From the NCBI GenBank assembly GCA_021828805.1, contig JAJZCZ010000008.1, positions 1 to 42,974 of the forward strand: DNA of 42,974 nt, written 5' to 3'. This DNA comes from Nitrospirota bacterium (GTDB lineage: Bacteria > Nitrospirota > Leptospirillia > Leptospirillales > Leptospirillaceae). Positions 16,778-24,712 of the stretch are shown piece by piece; position 1 is the first letter of the stretch, and each line of letters starts with the position of its first letter. A program made the translations under genes and the position numbers. Below the pieces are notes generated by a model that saw only the letters and a program-made list of their open reading frames with translations, made no database searches and was not told the origin of the DNA.

Positions 16778-17745
16778 GCCGAAACGCTCTGGAAGCCAAA
16801 GGCATTCGCCGGATTGCCGTTCTTTCGGGAGGGGATTCGGATGAAGCAGAGATCTCCCGTGTCTCCGGGAGGGCTGTGGCGGAGTCACTTCTGAAGGCCG
16901 GCTTTGCGGTGGGAGAATTTGAGGCTGACCGGACCCTTGCAGAAACCCTCACCGCGTTTTCTCCGGATGTGGCCTTTCTGGCGACCCATGGTGGTGGCGG
17001 CGAGAACGGAACCTTGCAGGGATTCCTCGAGACGATGAAGATCCCCTATACCGGCTCCGGTGTTCTGGCTTCGGCCATCGGCATGTCCAAGATGCGTTCC
17101 CGGGCCCTGTTCCGGGAAAGAGGTCTGGCCGTTCCCCTGACCTATGCCCATCGGACCGAGGATCTCTTTAGCCCCGGCATGATTTCTTTTGATCCCCCCT
17201 ACATGGTCAAGCCTGAAGCGGCGGGATCCTCGATCGGAATCAAAAGAGTCTTGAGACGGGAAGACCTGAAGGAAGCTGTCGCTGAAGCGGGACGCTACTC
17301 CCGCTGGGTTCTGGTGGAGCAGCTCATTCCCGGACGCGAGATCCAGTCGGCCCTTCTGTCGGGGCGCTATCTCGGCGCGATCGAGATCATCCCCGACAAA
17401 GCGGAGCCTTTCTATACCTTTGCCTCCAAGTATGTTCCGGGAGGGTCCCGCCATATCAGCCCCGCTCCTCTGAGCGAGGAGGAGTCCTCGGAACTCTCAA
17501 GGATTACCATCGAGGCGTGCCGGGTTTTGGATGTCCGGGGAGCGTGCCGGCTCGACACCATTCTTAATGACGAAGGGGTCTTTGTCATTCTGGAGATCAA
17601 TACCCTTCCGGGTCTGACCCCGACCTCTCTCCTTCCTGAAATTGCCTCCCATGAGGGTCTCTCCTTCACCGACCTGATCATCGAGCTCATCGCGACCGCC
17701 TCCCTTGATGAGAAGAGGGAGTTCCCCGCAGTTTCCGGCCACTGA
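16765..17745 (+). CDS. ddl: D-alanine--D-alanine ligase
   Basis: A 326-residue ATP-grasp ligase that joins two D-alanines for MurF. Seen are RIAVLSGGDSDEAEIS at the N-terminus, HGGGGENGTLQGFLE (the family usually has an acidic G-E-D here, so E-N is a small change), KPEAAGSSIGI in the ATP-grasp region and the metal/product site LEINTLPGLTPTSLLP. ATG 16765 follows GGTGAGAG and overlaps murB. The stop TGA shares bases with the ftsQ ATG (TGATG). Confidence 0.95.
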   Translation: MERISRNALEAKGIRRIAVLSGGDSDEAEISRVSGRAVAESLLKAGFAVGEFEADRTLAETLTAFSPDVAFLATHGGGGENGTLQGFLETMKIPYTGSGVLASAIGMSKMRSRALFRERGLAVPLTYAHRTEDLFSPGMISFDPPYMVKPEAAGSSIGIKRVLRREDLKEAVAEAGRYSRWVLVEQLIPGREIQSALLSGRYLGAIEIIPDKAEPFYTFASKYVPGGSRHISPAPLSEEESSELSRITIEACRVLDVRGACRLDTILNDEGVFVILEINTLPGLTPTSLLPEIASHEGLSFTDLIIELIATASLDEKREFPAVSGH

Positions 17746-18602
17746 TGGGGGCTCCGGCTTCTGAGACCCTTCTCCCGGAGAGCCAAAAATCCCTGAAAAT
17801 CCGGCCAAAGACCGGTCGCTACGTTCTTTTCCTGCTCTTCTGGGTTGCCTGGGGAGTGATTGTTGTGGTGGGCCTTTCCCGGATGCCCCGTATCCCGCTT
17901 CGGATCCTTGTCCTGGGCCCTCCTGTTGTTTCAAACGATGCCGTCAGGGGATGGGTAACCCCCCTGGCCTTCAAGACGCTTCCCTCCTCGAATCGTGACC
18001 TCCTGGCCTCACTGGTGCGGACTCACCCCTGGATTATGCGGGCCAGCATCAAGCTTATTCCGGGGGTCGGCCGGATCGTTCGGGTTCGGCTGAAGACACC
18101 GGTGGCGGTTCTTCTCCCTTCTTACGGCCTCCTGGCGTTTCAGTCCCAGAAGTCACAGGCGGCGCCGATTTTCTCTTCCTTCCTTGTCGACGGAGGGCTG
18201 GTTCTGTCTGGAGAGACCCTTTCAGGAGCCGGGACGCTTCCACAGGTCATTGTCCGTTCGCCGTTGACGTACAACGTAGGCCGTCGGCTTGTCCGGACCA
18301 TTAAGACGGTACAGCGGTGCCGGAAGGATGGCATTCAGGAAGGAAGCTGGTACAGCTTGAATTCGCCTCATGAAATCCGCTATTACCCGGGACATGGCGC
18401 TCCCGTTCTTCTCCTTGGCACAGATCTTGGATGCCAGCCGTTTCGTCTCTATGATTCTTTTATGAAGAACGCAAAAGGGCTGGCGTCAGGGAAAATCCCG
18501 GAAGGAATCGACCTTCGCTTTGCGGGAATGCTGATTCTTCGCCCTGTTCTTGACCCTCCTCAAAAATCGACAACAAGTAAGTCCCGTCCTGTCAGATCCT
18601 AG
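17745..18602 (+). CDS. ftsQ: Cell division protein FtsQ (POTRA domain)
   Basis: A 285-residue bitopic protein: a cytoplasmic tail of about 25 residues, one membrane segment (about 27-46) and a periplasmic part whose first section (LRILVLGPPVVSNDAVRG) matches the POTRA fold placed there in FtsQ/DivIB. The pattern HPWIMRASIKLIPGVGRIVRVRLKTPVAVL is the usual FtsQ segment linking POTRA and beta domains. FtsQ recruits FtsL/FtsB and controls FtsWI. Its place between ddl and ftsA supports the call. No ftsB gene is seen in this window. Confidence 0.9.
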   Translation: MGAPASETLLPESQKSLKIRPKTGRYVLFLLFWVAWGVIVVVGLSRMPRIPLRILVLGPPVVSNDAVRGWVTPLAFKTLPSSNRDLLASLVRTHPWIMRASIKLIPGVGRIVRVRLKTPVAVLLPSYGLLAFQSQKSQAAPIFSSFLVDGGLVLSGETLSGAGTLPQVIVRSPLTYNVGRRLVRTIKTVQRCRKDGIQEGSWYSLNSPHEIRYYPGHGAPVLLLGTDLGCQPFRLYDSFMKNAKGLASGKIPEGIDLRFAGMLILRPVLDPPQKSTTSKSRPVRS

Positions 18603-18705
18603 TTTTTAACTGTCTCCTCCTCTTCTCCTCAGCCCTGTGGGGACTCTTGCCGGGCAGGATTTTTCTGTTCCGGAGGATCACAGAAGGAAGAGAGAGGGGA
18701 CGCTG

Positions 18706-18734
18706 TTGAGGCGCTCCCCGGATTGTGCGAAAAT
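18706..18734 (+). promoter_or_regulatory. Candidate internal promoter for ftsA-ftsZ
   Basis: TTGAGG (18706-18711), 17 bases, GAAAAT (18729-18734), with TG one base before the second hexamer (extended -10). It lies in the 195-base gap between ftsQ and ftsA, a place where many bacteria have extra ftsAZ promoters. Hexamers match only four of six each. Confidence 0.38.
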
Positions 18735-18797
18735 GGGCACGCGCTAACGGTGCTTCCATGTCTCCTGGACAGTTAAAAATGATTTGAGGATTTCCCA

Positions 18798-20084
18798 ATG
18801 TCGGACCAACAGGTGTTTGCTGCAATCGATCTGGGCTCCACGAAGGTGTGCGCGCTGGTGGGTCATGCCCTTGAAGAGGACAGGTTTGAGATTGTCGGAA
18901 TAGGGACGGCCTCCACCCATCATGGGATCAGGAACGGAACGATCGTGGATGTCCAGCAGACGGTGGCGGCCATACGGAAGGCCGTTGAGATTGCCGGACG
19001 CAAGGCGAGCCATCCCCTGACCCGCGTTGTTGTGGGCTTTGCAGGCGGCGAGATCGAAGGGCAGGACCAGCGGGTGATGATTGCCCTGAAGGACCGCGAG
19101 GTTCAGGAATCTGATATCGACAGGATTCTTCAGGAGTCCCGGACGATGATGGGATGTTCTTCTTCCGAGCTTCTTCACACCATTCCCAAGAGCTATCGTA
19201 TTGATGAGCAGGGCGGGATCCTGAATCCAGTCGGCATGGTGGGTGCAAGGCTTGAGGCCCAGGTCCACGTGATCCGGGGGTCGGACATGGTGCTCGCGAA
19301 CCTCAAGCGAAGCGTCGAACGGGCGGGGCTCACCGTCCGGGAAGGAGATCTTATCCTTCAGCCTCTTGCCAGTGCCCGGGCGGTGCTTACCGAAGACGAC
19401 AAGGAGCTGGGTGTTTGTGTCGTCGACATCGGAGGCGGGACGACGGGAATGGTCGTCTACCAGAATGGAGCGCTCTCCGGCGTGGCGGTGGTCCACATGG
19501 GGGGAACCGCAATGACAAAAGACCTGGCTGCCGTCCTCCGGATTTCCCAGGCCGACGCCGAACGCCTCAAGCGCGAGGTCTTCAGCTCCCCGGGGGCCAG
19601 TGGCTCTCTTGTTCCCGACGATGAAGAAGCCGGCTCCCTCACAGGAGAGGAGCTCTCGGATGCGGGACGTCGTGTTCAGGCCCGCGAGGTGGTGGAAGCC
19701 CGCCTTGATGAAATTCTCCGGAAGGTCAAACTCGATCTCGACCGGCTTCGCCAGGGGGGCTATCTCGCGCGTGGTGTCGTCCTGACCGGGGGCGTCGCCC
19801 GAATGCCGAACATTGTCTCCTTTGCAGAAAAGATCTTTGATATGCCGGTGACGGTGGGCCACCCGGGAGAGGGAATCCAGGGCCTTGTCGATCAAACTTC
19901 TGGTCCGGAGTTCGCTTCGGCTGTGGGTCTCCTGTACTTTGCCCGGGACCAGTGGAGCCCGTCCGATGTGCCTGTCCGGGAGCCCCTCCTCTCTGAACCT
20001 GCCTCCCGTGAACCGCTGAAAAAAGAGAAGGAAGGTCCCCCCGCCGGAGTCCGCCTTTGGAACTGGCTGAGGGAAATCATTTAG
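18798..20084 (+). CDS. ftsA: Cell division protein FtsA
   Basis: A 428-residue actin-fold ATPase that tethers FtsZ to the membrane. The phosphate-1 loop AAIDLGSTKVCALVG is at the N-terminus; VVDIGGGTTGMVVY (phosphate-2) and VVLTGGVARMPNI (adenosine site) follow. The C-terminus ends in a short amphipathic stretch, RLWNWLREII, which is the membrane-targeting helix. The ATG is preceded by GAGGA seven bases upstream. It is separated from ftsQ by 195 bases, so expression may be partly independent, and from ftsZ by 48 bases. Confidence 0.96.
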   Translation: MSDQQVFAAIDLGSTKVCALVGHALEEDRFEIVGIGTASTHHGIRNGTIVDVQQTVAAIRKAVEIAGRKASHPLTRVVVGFAGGEIEGQDQRVMIALKDREVQESDIDRILQESRTMMGCSSSELLHTIPKSYRIDEQGGILNPVGMVGARLEAQVHVIRGSDMVLANLKRSVERAGLTVREGDLILQPLASARAVLTEDDKELGVCVVDIGGGTTGMVVYQNGALSGVAVVHMGGTAMTKDLAAVLRISQADAERLKREVFSSPGASGSLVPDDEEAGSLTGEELSDAGRRVQAREVVEARLDEILRKVKLDLDRLRQGGYLARGVVLTGGVARMPNIVSFAEKIFDMPVTVGHPGEGIQGLVDQTSGPEFASAVGLLYFARDQWSPSDVPVREPLLSEPASREPLKKEKEGPPAGVRLWNWLREII

Positions 20085-20132
20085 AAGACGTCACCCGGGA
20101 GTGTTTCCGTCCGGGATTGGGGGAGAGGCATC

Positions 20133-21320
20133 ATGGAGTCTGAGTGGGGCGATCCGCCCATCATCGATTACAAGCAGTCAGGGATTCTGGGAGCCCGCAT
20201 CCTCGTCATCGGGGTGGGGGGAGGCGGCTGCAACGCGATCTGGTCGATGATCCAGTCCGACCTCAAAGGGGTTGAGTTTGTGGCGGTCAATACCGATGTC
20301 CAGGCTCTTAACCGGATTGATGCACAGAGAATCCAGATCGGGAGTGCCGTGAGCCGGGGGCTGGGCGCCGGAGCCAACCCCGATGTCGGCCGCCGTTCGG
20401 CGCTCGAGGATATGGACAAGATTCGCAGTGTGGTCGTGGGGGCTGACATGGTCTTCGTGACCGCCGGAATGGGGGGTGGAACCGGTACGGGAGCGGCTCC
20501 GGTCATTGCCCAGGTGGCCCGGGAGGCCGGGATCCTGACCGTGGCGGTGGTGACAACCCCCTTCGGGTTTGAGGGGCCAAAGCGTGGCCGCAATGCCGAA
20601 GAAGGTCTCCGGGAACTCCGGCGATATACGGACACGCTCATTGTGATCCCGAATGACCGGCTCGAGTCGGTGGTTGACCGGGGAACGCCCCTCATCGATG
20701 CCTTCAAGAAGGCGGATGACGTCCTTCGCCAGGGTGTCCAGGGGATTTCAGATATCATTACCCGTCCGGGTCTGATCAACCTCGACTTTGCGGATGTCCG
20801 GACGACCATGGCCAATATGGGACGTGCCGTGATGGGCATTGGAGTCGCCTCTGGTCCCGATCGTGCTCTGGTGGCCGCGCGTGCCGCCATCAACAGCCCT
20901 CTTCTTGAAGACAGCTCCATCCGTGGGGCGAAGGGCATCCTCGTGAACTTCCGGGGAGGATCGAATATGACCCTCACCGAGATTACCGAAGCCTCCCGGC
21001 TGATTGAGGAGGAGGCGGAGCGGGGATCGGCCAATCTTATCTTCGGCACGGTGGTGGAAGACCAGCCCATGGAGGAGATTCATATCACTGTTATTGCCAC
21101 CGGCTTCGACCGCCCCGCTGAGCCGGAGGCGCCGGCGGCTGCCGAAGAGGCCCTGACGATCACGGAAGGTCAGGAGGAGATGCCGGCATACCTTCGTCGT
21201 CAGACGTTGCAGCCAGGCCGCCTTCCGCTGCGCGATGTTCCGCCTGCCGCGTCCTCACACGAGGACGGGGAGGGCCTTTCCGAGCGCCCTGCAATCTGGC
21301 GCAAGCGGGGCGAACCCTGA
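20133..21320 (+). CDS. ftsZ: Cell division GTPase FtsZ
   Basis: A 395-residue tubulin-like GTPase that forms the Z-ring. The tubulin signature GGGTGTG is at 114-120, the N-terminal nucleotide loop VGGGGCNA near 28-35, and the T7 loop NLDFADVRTTM near 216-226. A disordered linker starts near 325. A canonical-looking C-terminal peptide, MPAYLRRQ, appears at 350-357, but the protein runs on for 38 residues and ends in a second basic motif, PAIWRKRGE (386-394). The C-terminal peptide normally binds FtsA and other tethers, so it is unclear which copy does. The ATG follows a strong GGGGGAGAGG site. The stop overlaps the next gene in a TGATG. Confidence 0.97.
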   Translation: MESEWGDPPIIDYKQSGILGARILVIGVGGGGCNAIWSMIQSDLKGVEFVAVNTDVQALNRIDAQRIQIGSAVSRGLGAGANPDVGRRSALEDMDKIRSVVVGADMVFVTAGMGGGTGTGAAPVIAQVAREAGILTVAVVTTPFGFEGPKRGRNAEEGLRELRRYTDTLIVIPNDRLESVVDRGTPLIDAFKKADDVLRQGVQGISDIITRPGLINLDFADVRTTMANMGRAVMGIGVASGPDRALVAARAAINSPLLEDSSIRGAKGILVNFRGGSNMTLTEITEASRLIEEEAERGSANLIFGTVVEDQPMEEIHITVIATGFDRPAEPEAPAAAEEALTITEGQEEMPAYLRRQTLQPGRLPLRDVPPAASSHEDGEGLSERPAIWRKRGEP

Positions 21321-21976
21321 TGGATCTCCGCCATCCGCTCCTTGTTGCCATGGGAGTGGATCATGGATTCGGGACGCGCATCGGGGACAATGAATCCGGG
21401 GTGAGGGGAGAGGCGGTCACCCTTCGCCAGGTGCACAAGATAGCGGTTCTCAACGAAAAAGACTGTCTGACAACGGGATCCCCCTCGTCGGGAGATGGAC
21501 TGTATTCCGGCCCGGGAGGGCGTCGGATCGGCGTCTGGACCGCCGACTGTCTTCCCGTCCTTCTGGCCTCACCGTCAGGAGAGCACGTGGCTGCCCTGCA
21601 CGCAGGCTGGCGGGGAGCCGCCGCCGGGATTGTCCGGGAAGGGGTCCGGCTGCTTTCCCGGGACGGGGGAGTGCCTCTCCGGGATATTCGGGCCGTTATG
21701 GGCCCCTCCATTGGTCCGTGTTGTTACGAGGTGGGTCCTGACGTCTGGTCTGCCGTATCGGAAGGGACTCCCGGATATCGGTCGTCCTCGACCGCCCGGC
21801 TCGATATCAAAGATCTTGTCTTCTTTCAGCTCAAAGAAGCGGGCCTTGACCCTGAAAATATCGGAAGCCTGCCGCTCTGTACGCGATGCCATCCGGAGCT
21901 TTTCTATTCCCATCGGGGGATGGGAGATGACCGGAAGGGCCGGTCCATGGTCAACCACATTCGTCCCCGGACATAA
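21320..21976 (+). CDS. pgeF: YfiH/YlmD family copper-oxidase-like/nucleoside phosphorylase protein
   Basis: A 218-residue member of the DUF152/YfiH family, first described as polyphenol oxidase (laccase-like), also reported as a purine nucleoside phosphorylase/adenosine deaminase, and in E. coli (PgeF) as an editor of mis-incorporated residues in peptidoglycan precursors. Metal-site marks are LRQVHK, WTADCLPVLL, HAGWRGAAAGI, GPSIGPCCYEVG and CTRCHPELFYSHR. Position right after ftsZ matches ylmD of Gram-positive division clusters. Location in a wall cluster favours the precursor-editing role, as inference. The ATG overlaps the ftsZ stop. Confidence 0.88.
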   Translation: MDLRHPLLVAMGVDHGFGTRIGDNESGVRGEAVTLRQVHKIAVLNEKDCLTTGSPSSGDGLYSGPGGRRIGVWTADCLPVLLASPSGEHVAALHAGWRGAAAGIVREGVRLLSRDGGVPLRDIRAVMGPSIGPCCYEVGPDVWSAVSEGTPGYRSSSTARLDIKDLVFFQLKEAGLDPENIGSLPLCTRCHPELFYSHRGMGDDRKGRSMVNHIRPRT

Positions 21977-21978
21977 CC

Positions 21979-22677
21979 TTGTCCCCCATCGCAGACAATG
22001 TAGCGGCCGTTCTTTCAGACATTCGGGAGGTGTCCCGCCGCTCAGGGCGCGCCGACTCTCCCCGCCTGGTGGGGGTTACGAAGATGCGGTCTCTTGATGA
22101 GGTTCGCGCTCTTATTGATGCCGGCGTTGACCACCTGGCGGAGAATCGCTGGAAAAGCTGGCAGGAACGTCTTCTGGCTCTTTCGGAAGAGCTTTTACCT
22201 TCCCTCTTCTGGCATTTTATCGGACCGATCCAGGGGCGGGCTCTCAAGCAGTTTTACCGGCCCTGCTACAGCCTCGACACCCTCGACTCCCTGTCCCATG
22301 GGGGGCTTCTTTCCCGGCTTGCCATGGAGTCCGGTTCTCCCCAGAGAGTTCTCATTGAAGTGAATGTCTGCCGGGATCCGGGCCGGACAGGGATCCTTCC
22401 GGAGAATCTCCCCGGAGAACTTGAAAAGCTCGCCGCTCTTCCTGGTCTTTGCCTTGAAGGGTTGATGGTGATGGGGCCTATCCCGGGAAATCCGCAGTCC
22501 CCGTCAGCGGCGGATGTCTTTTCGGAGGGGGCGTCGCTTTTCGGGGCGGCCAAAAGAACGATCCCGTCGGTGGCCACTCTTTCGATGGGAATGTCGGAAG
22601 ACTATCGGGAGGCGATCCGATGGGGATCGACCGAGGTCAGAATCGGACGGAGTCTTTTTGAGGGCATGAGACCGTGA
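21979..22677 (+). CDS. yggS: PLP homeostasis protein YggS/YlmE
   Basis: A 232-residue alanine-racemase-fold PLP-binding protein involved in vitamin B6 and amino-acid balance, with no known enzymatic turnover. The PLP lysine is K35 in VGVTKMR; HLAENR, HFIGPIQ (usually HFIGxLQ), LIEVNVCRD, and the closing STEVRIGRSLFE are the family landmarks. The only start available is TTG 21979, two bases after the pgeF stop, with no clear ribosome-binding site, which suggests translational coupling. It is the ylmE equivalent and also precedes proC as in proteobacterial yggS-proC-yggT operons. Confidence 0.92.
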   Translation: MSPIADNVAAVLSDIREVSRRSGRADSPRLVGVTKMRSLDEVRALIDAGVDHLAENRWKSWQERLLALSEELLPSLFWHFIGPIQGRALKQFYRPCYSLDTLDSLSHGGLLSRLAMESGSPQRVLIEVNVCRDPGRTGILPENLPGELEKLAALPGLCLEGLMVMGPIPGNPQSPSAADVFSEGASLFGAAKRTIPSVATLSMGMSEDYREAIRWGSTEVRIGRSLFEGMRP

Positions 22678-23549
22678 GCCAGGCAGACAAGGTGGCAAGG
22701 AAGCGTCAGAAGGTGGGGGAAGAGAGGGCGCTGGGGGGCCCTGTCCTCGTGGTGGGAGGCGGTCAGATGGGGGGGGTGCTTGCCCGCCATCTTGCAGGGA
22801 AAGGTCGGGGACCTTTCGGTCCGGTTCGTGTCGTCGATCCGGGAGCCGAAGTCCAGAAGGCTCTCAAGTCCGAAGGAATCCTCGTCTCCCCGTCCCTGCC
22901 GGAGGCCCTTCGGAAGGAAGAGCCTCCCTCTCTGGTAATCCTGGCGGTCAAACCGGGTGTCTTCTTGCGTCCCGGGGGGGATGTTCTTTCAGGGATGTCG
23001 CTTCTCCCCTCAAAAACCCTGGCCCTTTCGGTTATGGCAGGGATTTCTCTTGAACGGCTGACTTCCGAGCTCCCGGCTCTCCGGTGGGTGCGGGCGATGA
23101 CCAATCTCGCCCTGTCGGAGGGGAAGGGAATGACCCTTCTGGCGGCTTCTGCCGATGTCGTTCACGGGGAGCAAAGCGCCATCTATACCCTGTTCTCCGG
23201 AATGGGGCGGGCGCTCTGGCTTCCGGAGGAGTCGTTCGACGCCGCCACGGCTCTGGCCGGGTCGGGTCCAGGACTCATGGCGCTGGTGGCAGAGGCCCTG
23301 GCTGACGGGGGTGTCCGGGAAGGTCTTTCCCGTGAGACGGCAACACTCCTCGCCTCCTGGGCCCTTTATGGAGCCGGTGCTCTTCTGGCCGAAAAGGGGA
23401 TCCTTCCGGAGATCCTCAAGTCTCGTGTGGCCTCTCCTTCCGGAACGACCATCGAAGGTCTGGCAGTCCTCGAAAAAGGGGGAGTTCGAGGAACCCTGAT
23501 CGACGCTGTCCATGCGATGGCGGAACGCTCACGGTCCCTTTCTCGTTAA
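22674..23549 (+). CDS. proC: Pyrroline-5-carboxylate reductase
   Basis: A 291-residue NAD(P)H enzyme that makes proline from pyrroline-5-carboxylate. The Rossmann motif VLVVGGGQMGG is preceded by about 22 extra basic residues; VILAVKPGVF, the GSGPGLMALVAEALADGGVR block and SPSGTTIEGL (more often SPGGTT) follow. GTG 22674 overlaps the yggS stop by four bases. In Gram-positive division clusters sepF normally lies between the yggS and yggT equivalents; here proC is in that slot. Confidence 0.93.
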   Translation: MSQADKVARKRQKVGEERALGGPVLVVGGGQMGGVLARHLAGKGRGPFGPVRVVDPGAEVQKALKSEGILVSPSLPEALRKEEPPSLVILAVKPGVFLRPGGDVLSGMSLLPSKTLALSVMAGISLERLTSELPALRWVRAMTNLALSEGKGMTLLAASADVVHGEQSAIYTLFSGMGRALWLPEESFDAATALAGSGPGLMALVAEALADGGVREGLSRETATLLASWALYGAGALLAEKGILPEILKSRVASPSGTTIEGLAVLEKGGVRGTLIDAVHAMAERSRSLSR

Positions 23550-23555
23550 TGAATC

Positions 23556-23571
23556 AAGGAGGTTTCCCATT
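23556..23571 (+). promoter_or_regulatory. Strong ribosome-binding site before a probable ATT start
   Basis: AAGGAGG at 23556-23562, then six bases, then ATT at 23569-23571, which is in frame with YggT exactly where the conserved protein begins. No ATG, GTG or TTG is in frame at usable spacing. Confidence 0.6.
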
Positions 23572-23805
23572 TCACTGTTCACTCATATCCTCAATGCGTT
23601 TACATGGATCGTCATTATCCGGGCCCTGCTTTCCTGGGTGCGGCCCGACCCGAACAATCCGATCATCCGCTTTATGGATTACATCACCGAACCTTTTCTC
23701 CACCCGATCCGGCGTCTCGTTCCACCGGAAAAGATGGGAGGGCTTGACCTCTCTCCCCTGATCCTCATCTTCATCATCCAGGCGATCGAACGGTTTGTCT
23801 ATTGA
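23569..23805 (+). CDS. yggT: YggT family membrane protein
   Basis: A 78-residue YggT/YlmG protein, shorter than the two-unit E. coli form: one YggT repeat with two membrane segments (about residues 3-22 and 59-75). The hallmark is RALLSWVRPDPNNPI followed by TEPFLHPIRRLVPP. The family is linked to division, osmotic tolerance and, in plastids, nucleoid and membrane organisation; the precise function is unknown. Start: the perfect AAGGAGG at 23556 points to ATT 23569 as initiation codon, giving MSLFTHILNAF. The only in-frame ATG (23512) lies inside proC with no ribosome-binding site and would add 19 unrelated residues. CTG 23575 is the other option. Confidence 0.85.
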   Translation: MSLFTHILNAFTWIVIIRALLSWVRPDPNNPIIRFMDYITEPFLHPIRRLVPPEKMGGLDLSPLILIFIIQAIERFVY

Positions 23806-23853
23806 CCCAGTGTAGACGTCCCGGCTCGAATCTTCGCCCAAAGAGGAGGCCGC

Positions 23854-24387
23854 ATGATTGACCATACCCGCCTGTCCGAACTCCGGGCCCATGAATTTTC
23901 AAAAACCATTCGAGGTTATTCCCCTGGCGATGTGGATGATTTTCTCCACACCCTCTTTGATGACGTCGCTGAAATCATTGAAAAAGCCTCTTCTCTCTCC
24001 TCGCGGATCGGGGAGCTTGAAGAGGAAAAAGAGTCCCTGCGAAAGCGTGAAGAAAGTCTCGGAGCAACCCTTGTGGCGGCACAGACGGCCGCGGAAGAGT
24101 GGCGGTCCGTGGCGCGCAGGGAGGCGGACCAGATTATTCGGGAAGCCCGGAGCGAGGCCGACGATATGATCCGGAAGGCCCGCGAAGAGGCCGAGGCAAT
24201 TTTGCGGGGGGCGCGGGAGCGTGCTGGAGTGATCGAGGAGGCTCGGGGACGCCTCAGGCAGGAGCTTTCCCTGACGCTCTCCAGGATGCGTGGTGAGTTC
24301 GACGCCCTTTACGAAGCAATGGATCGATGGGAACAGGGGGTCTCCGACATTGGCAAAGGCCCGGGAGTCGAAGAAAGCTTCGTTTAG
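23854..24387 (+). CDS. divIVA: DivIVA-family polar/septal coiled-coil protein
   Basis: A 177-residue DivIVA-domain protein. The conserved N-terminal segment EFSKTIRGYSPGDVDDFL (about residues 14-31) is the membrane-curvature-binding part; from about 38 to 150 the sequence is a long charged coiled coil rich in E, R and K. DivIVA proteins bind curved membrane and recruit division or growth proteins. AGAGGAGG precedes the ATG. It sits directly downstream of yggT, as in the ylm-divIVA clusters of Firmicutes and Actinobacteria, which is notable for a diderm with a full set of proteobacterial-order mur genes. Confidence 0.9.
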   Translation: MIDHTRLSELRAHEFSKTIRGYSPGDVDDFLHTLFDDVAEIIEKASSLSSRIGELEEEKESLRKREESLGATLVAAQTAAEEWRSVARREADQIIREARSEADDMIRKAREEAEAILRGARERAGVIEEARGRLRQELSLTLSRMRGEFDALYEAMDRWEQGVSDIGKGPGVEESFV

Positions 24388-24712
24388 AAGGCCGGAAGAT
24401 CTGATCTCCAGAGAGGGAGAATCCGAATGGACCCTGGTGATTGCTGTCAAACCGGGTCAGTCCAGATGCTTCCTTCGCCGGGGGGAATTAGAGGGAGGGG
24501 CTCCGTCCTGGATTGTCGGGGTGAAGGAGCCGGCCCGGGAGGGGCGGGCGAATGCCGGTGTGGTGAGAGCCGTGGCGGGGTTTCTGGGAATCGCTCCGTC
24601 CTCGGTCACCCTCGTCTCCGGTCAGGGAAGCCGGATCAAACGGCTTGCCATTGCAGGATTGACCGAGACAGAGGGAATCCATCGTCTGACGGGTGCGTCG
24701 GACACGGATTAA
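24350..24712 (+). CDS. yggU: DUF167/YggU family protein
   Basis: A protein of about 120 residues with the DUF167 fold near its C-terminus: LVIAVKPGQSRCFL, KEPAREGRANAGVVRAVAGFLG and VTLVSGQGSRIKRLAIAG. The function of the family is unknown; members often follow yggT. The start is uncertain. I chose TTG 24350, about nine bases after AGGGGG, which overlaps divIVA by 38 bases and adds a basic N-terminal stretch. A shorter protein starting at a GTG near 24439 would lose the first strand. Its stop overlaps, by four bases, the stop of the convergent gene on the minus strand. Confidence 0.75.
   Translation: MAKARESKKASFRRPEDLISREGESEWTLVIAVKPGQSRCFLRRGELEGGAPSWIVGVKEPAREGRANAGVVRAVAGFLGIAPSSVTLVSGQGSRIKRLAIAGLTETEGIHRLTGASDTD

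Noticed and set aside
18744-19895. A 383-codon frame antisense to ftsA
   Set aside because: Shadow of ftsA; composition and lack of start signals do not support a gene.
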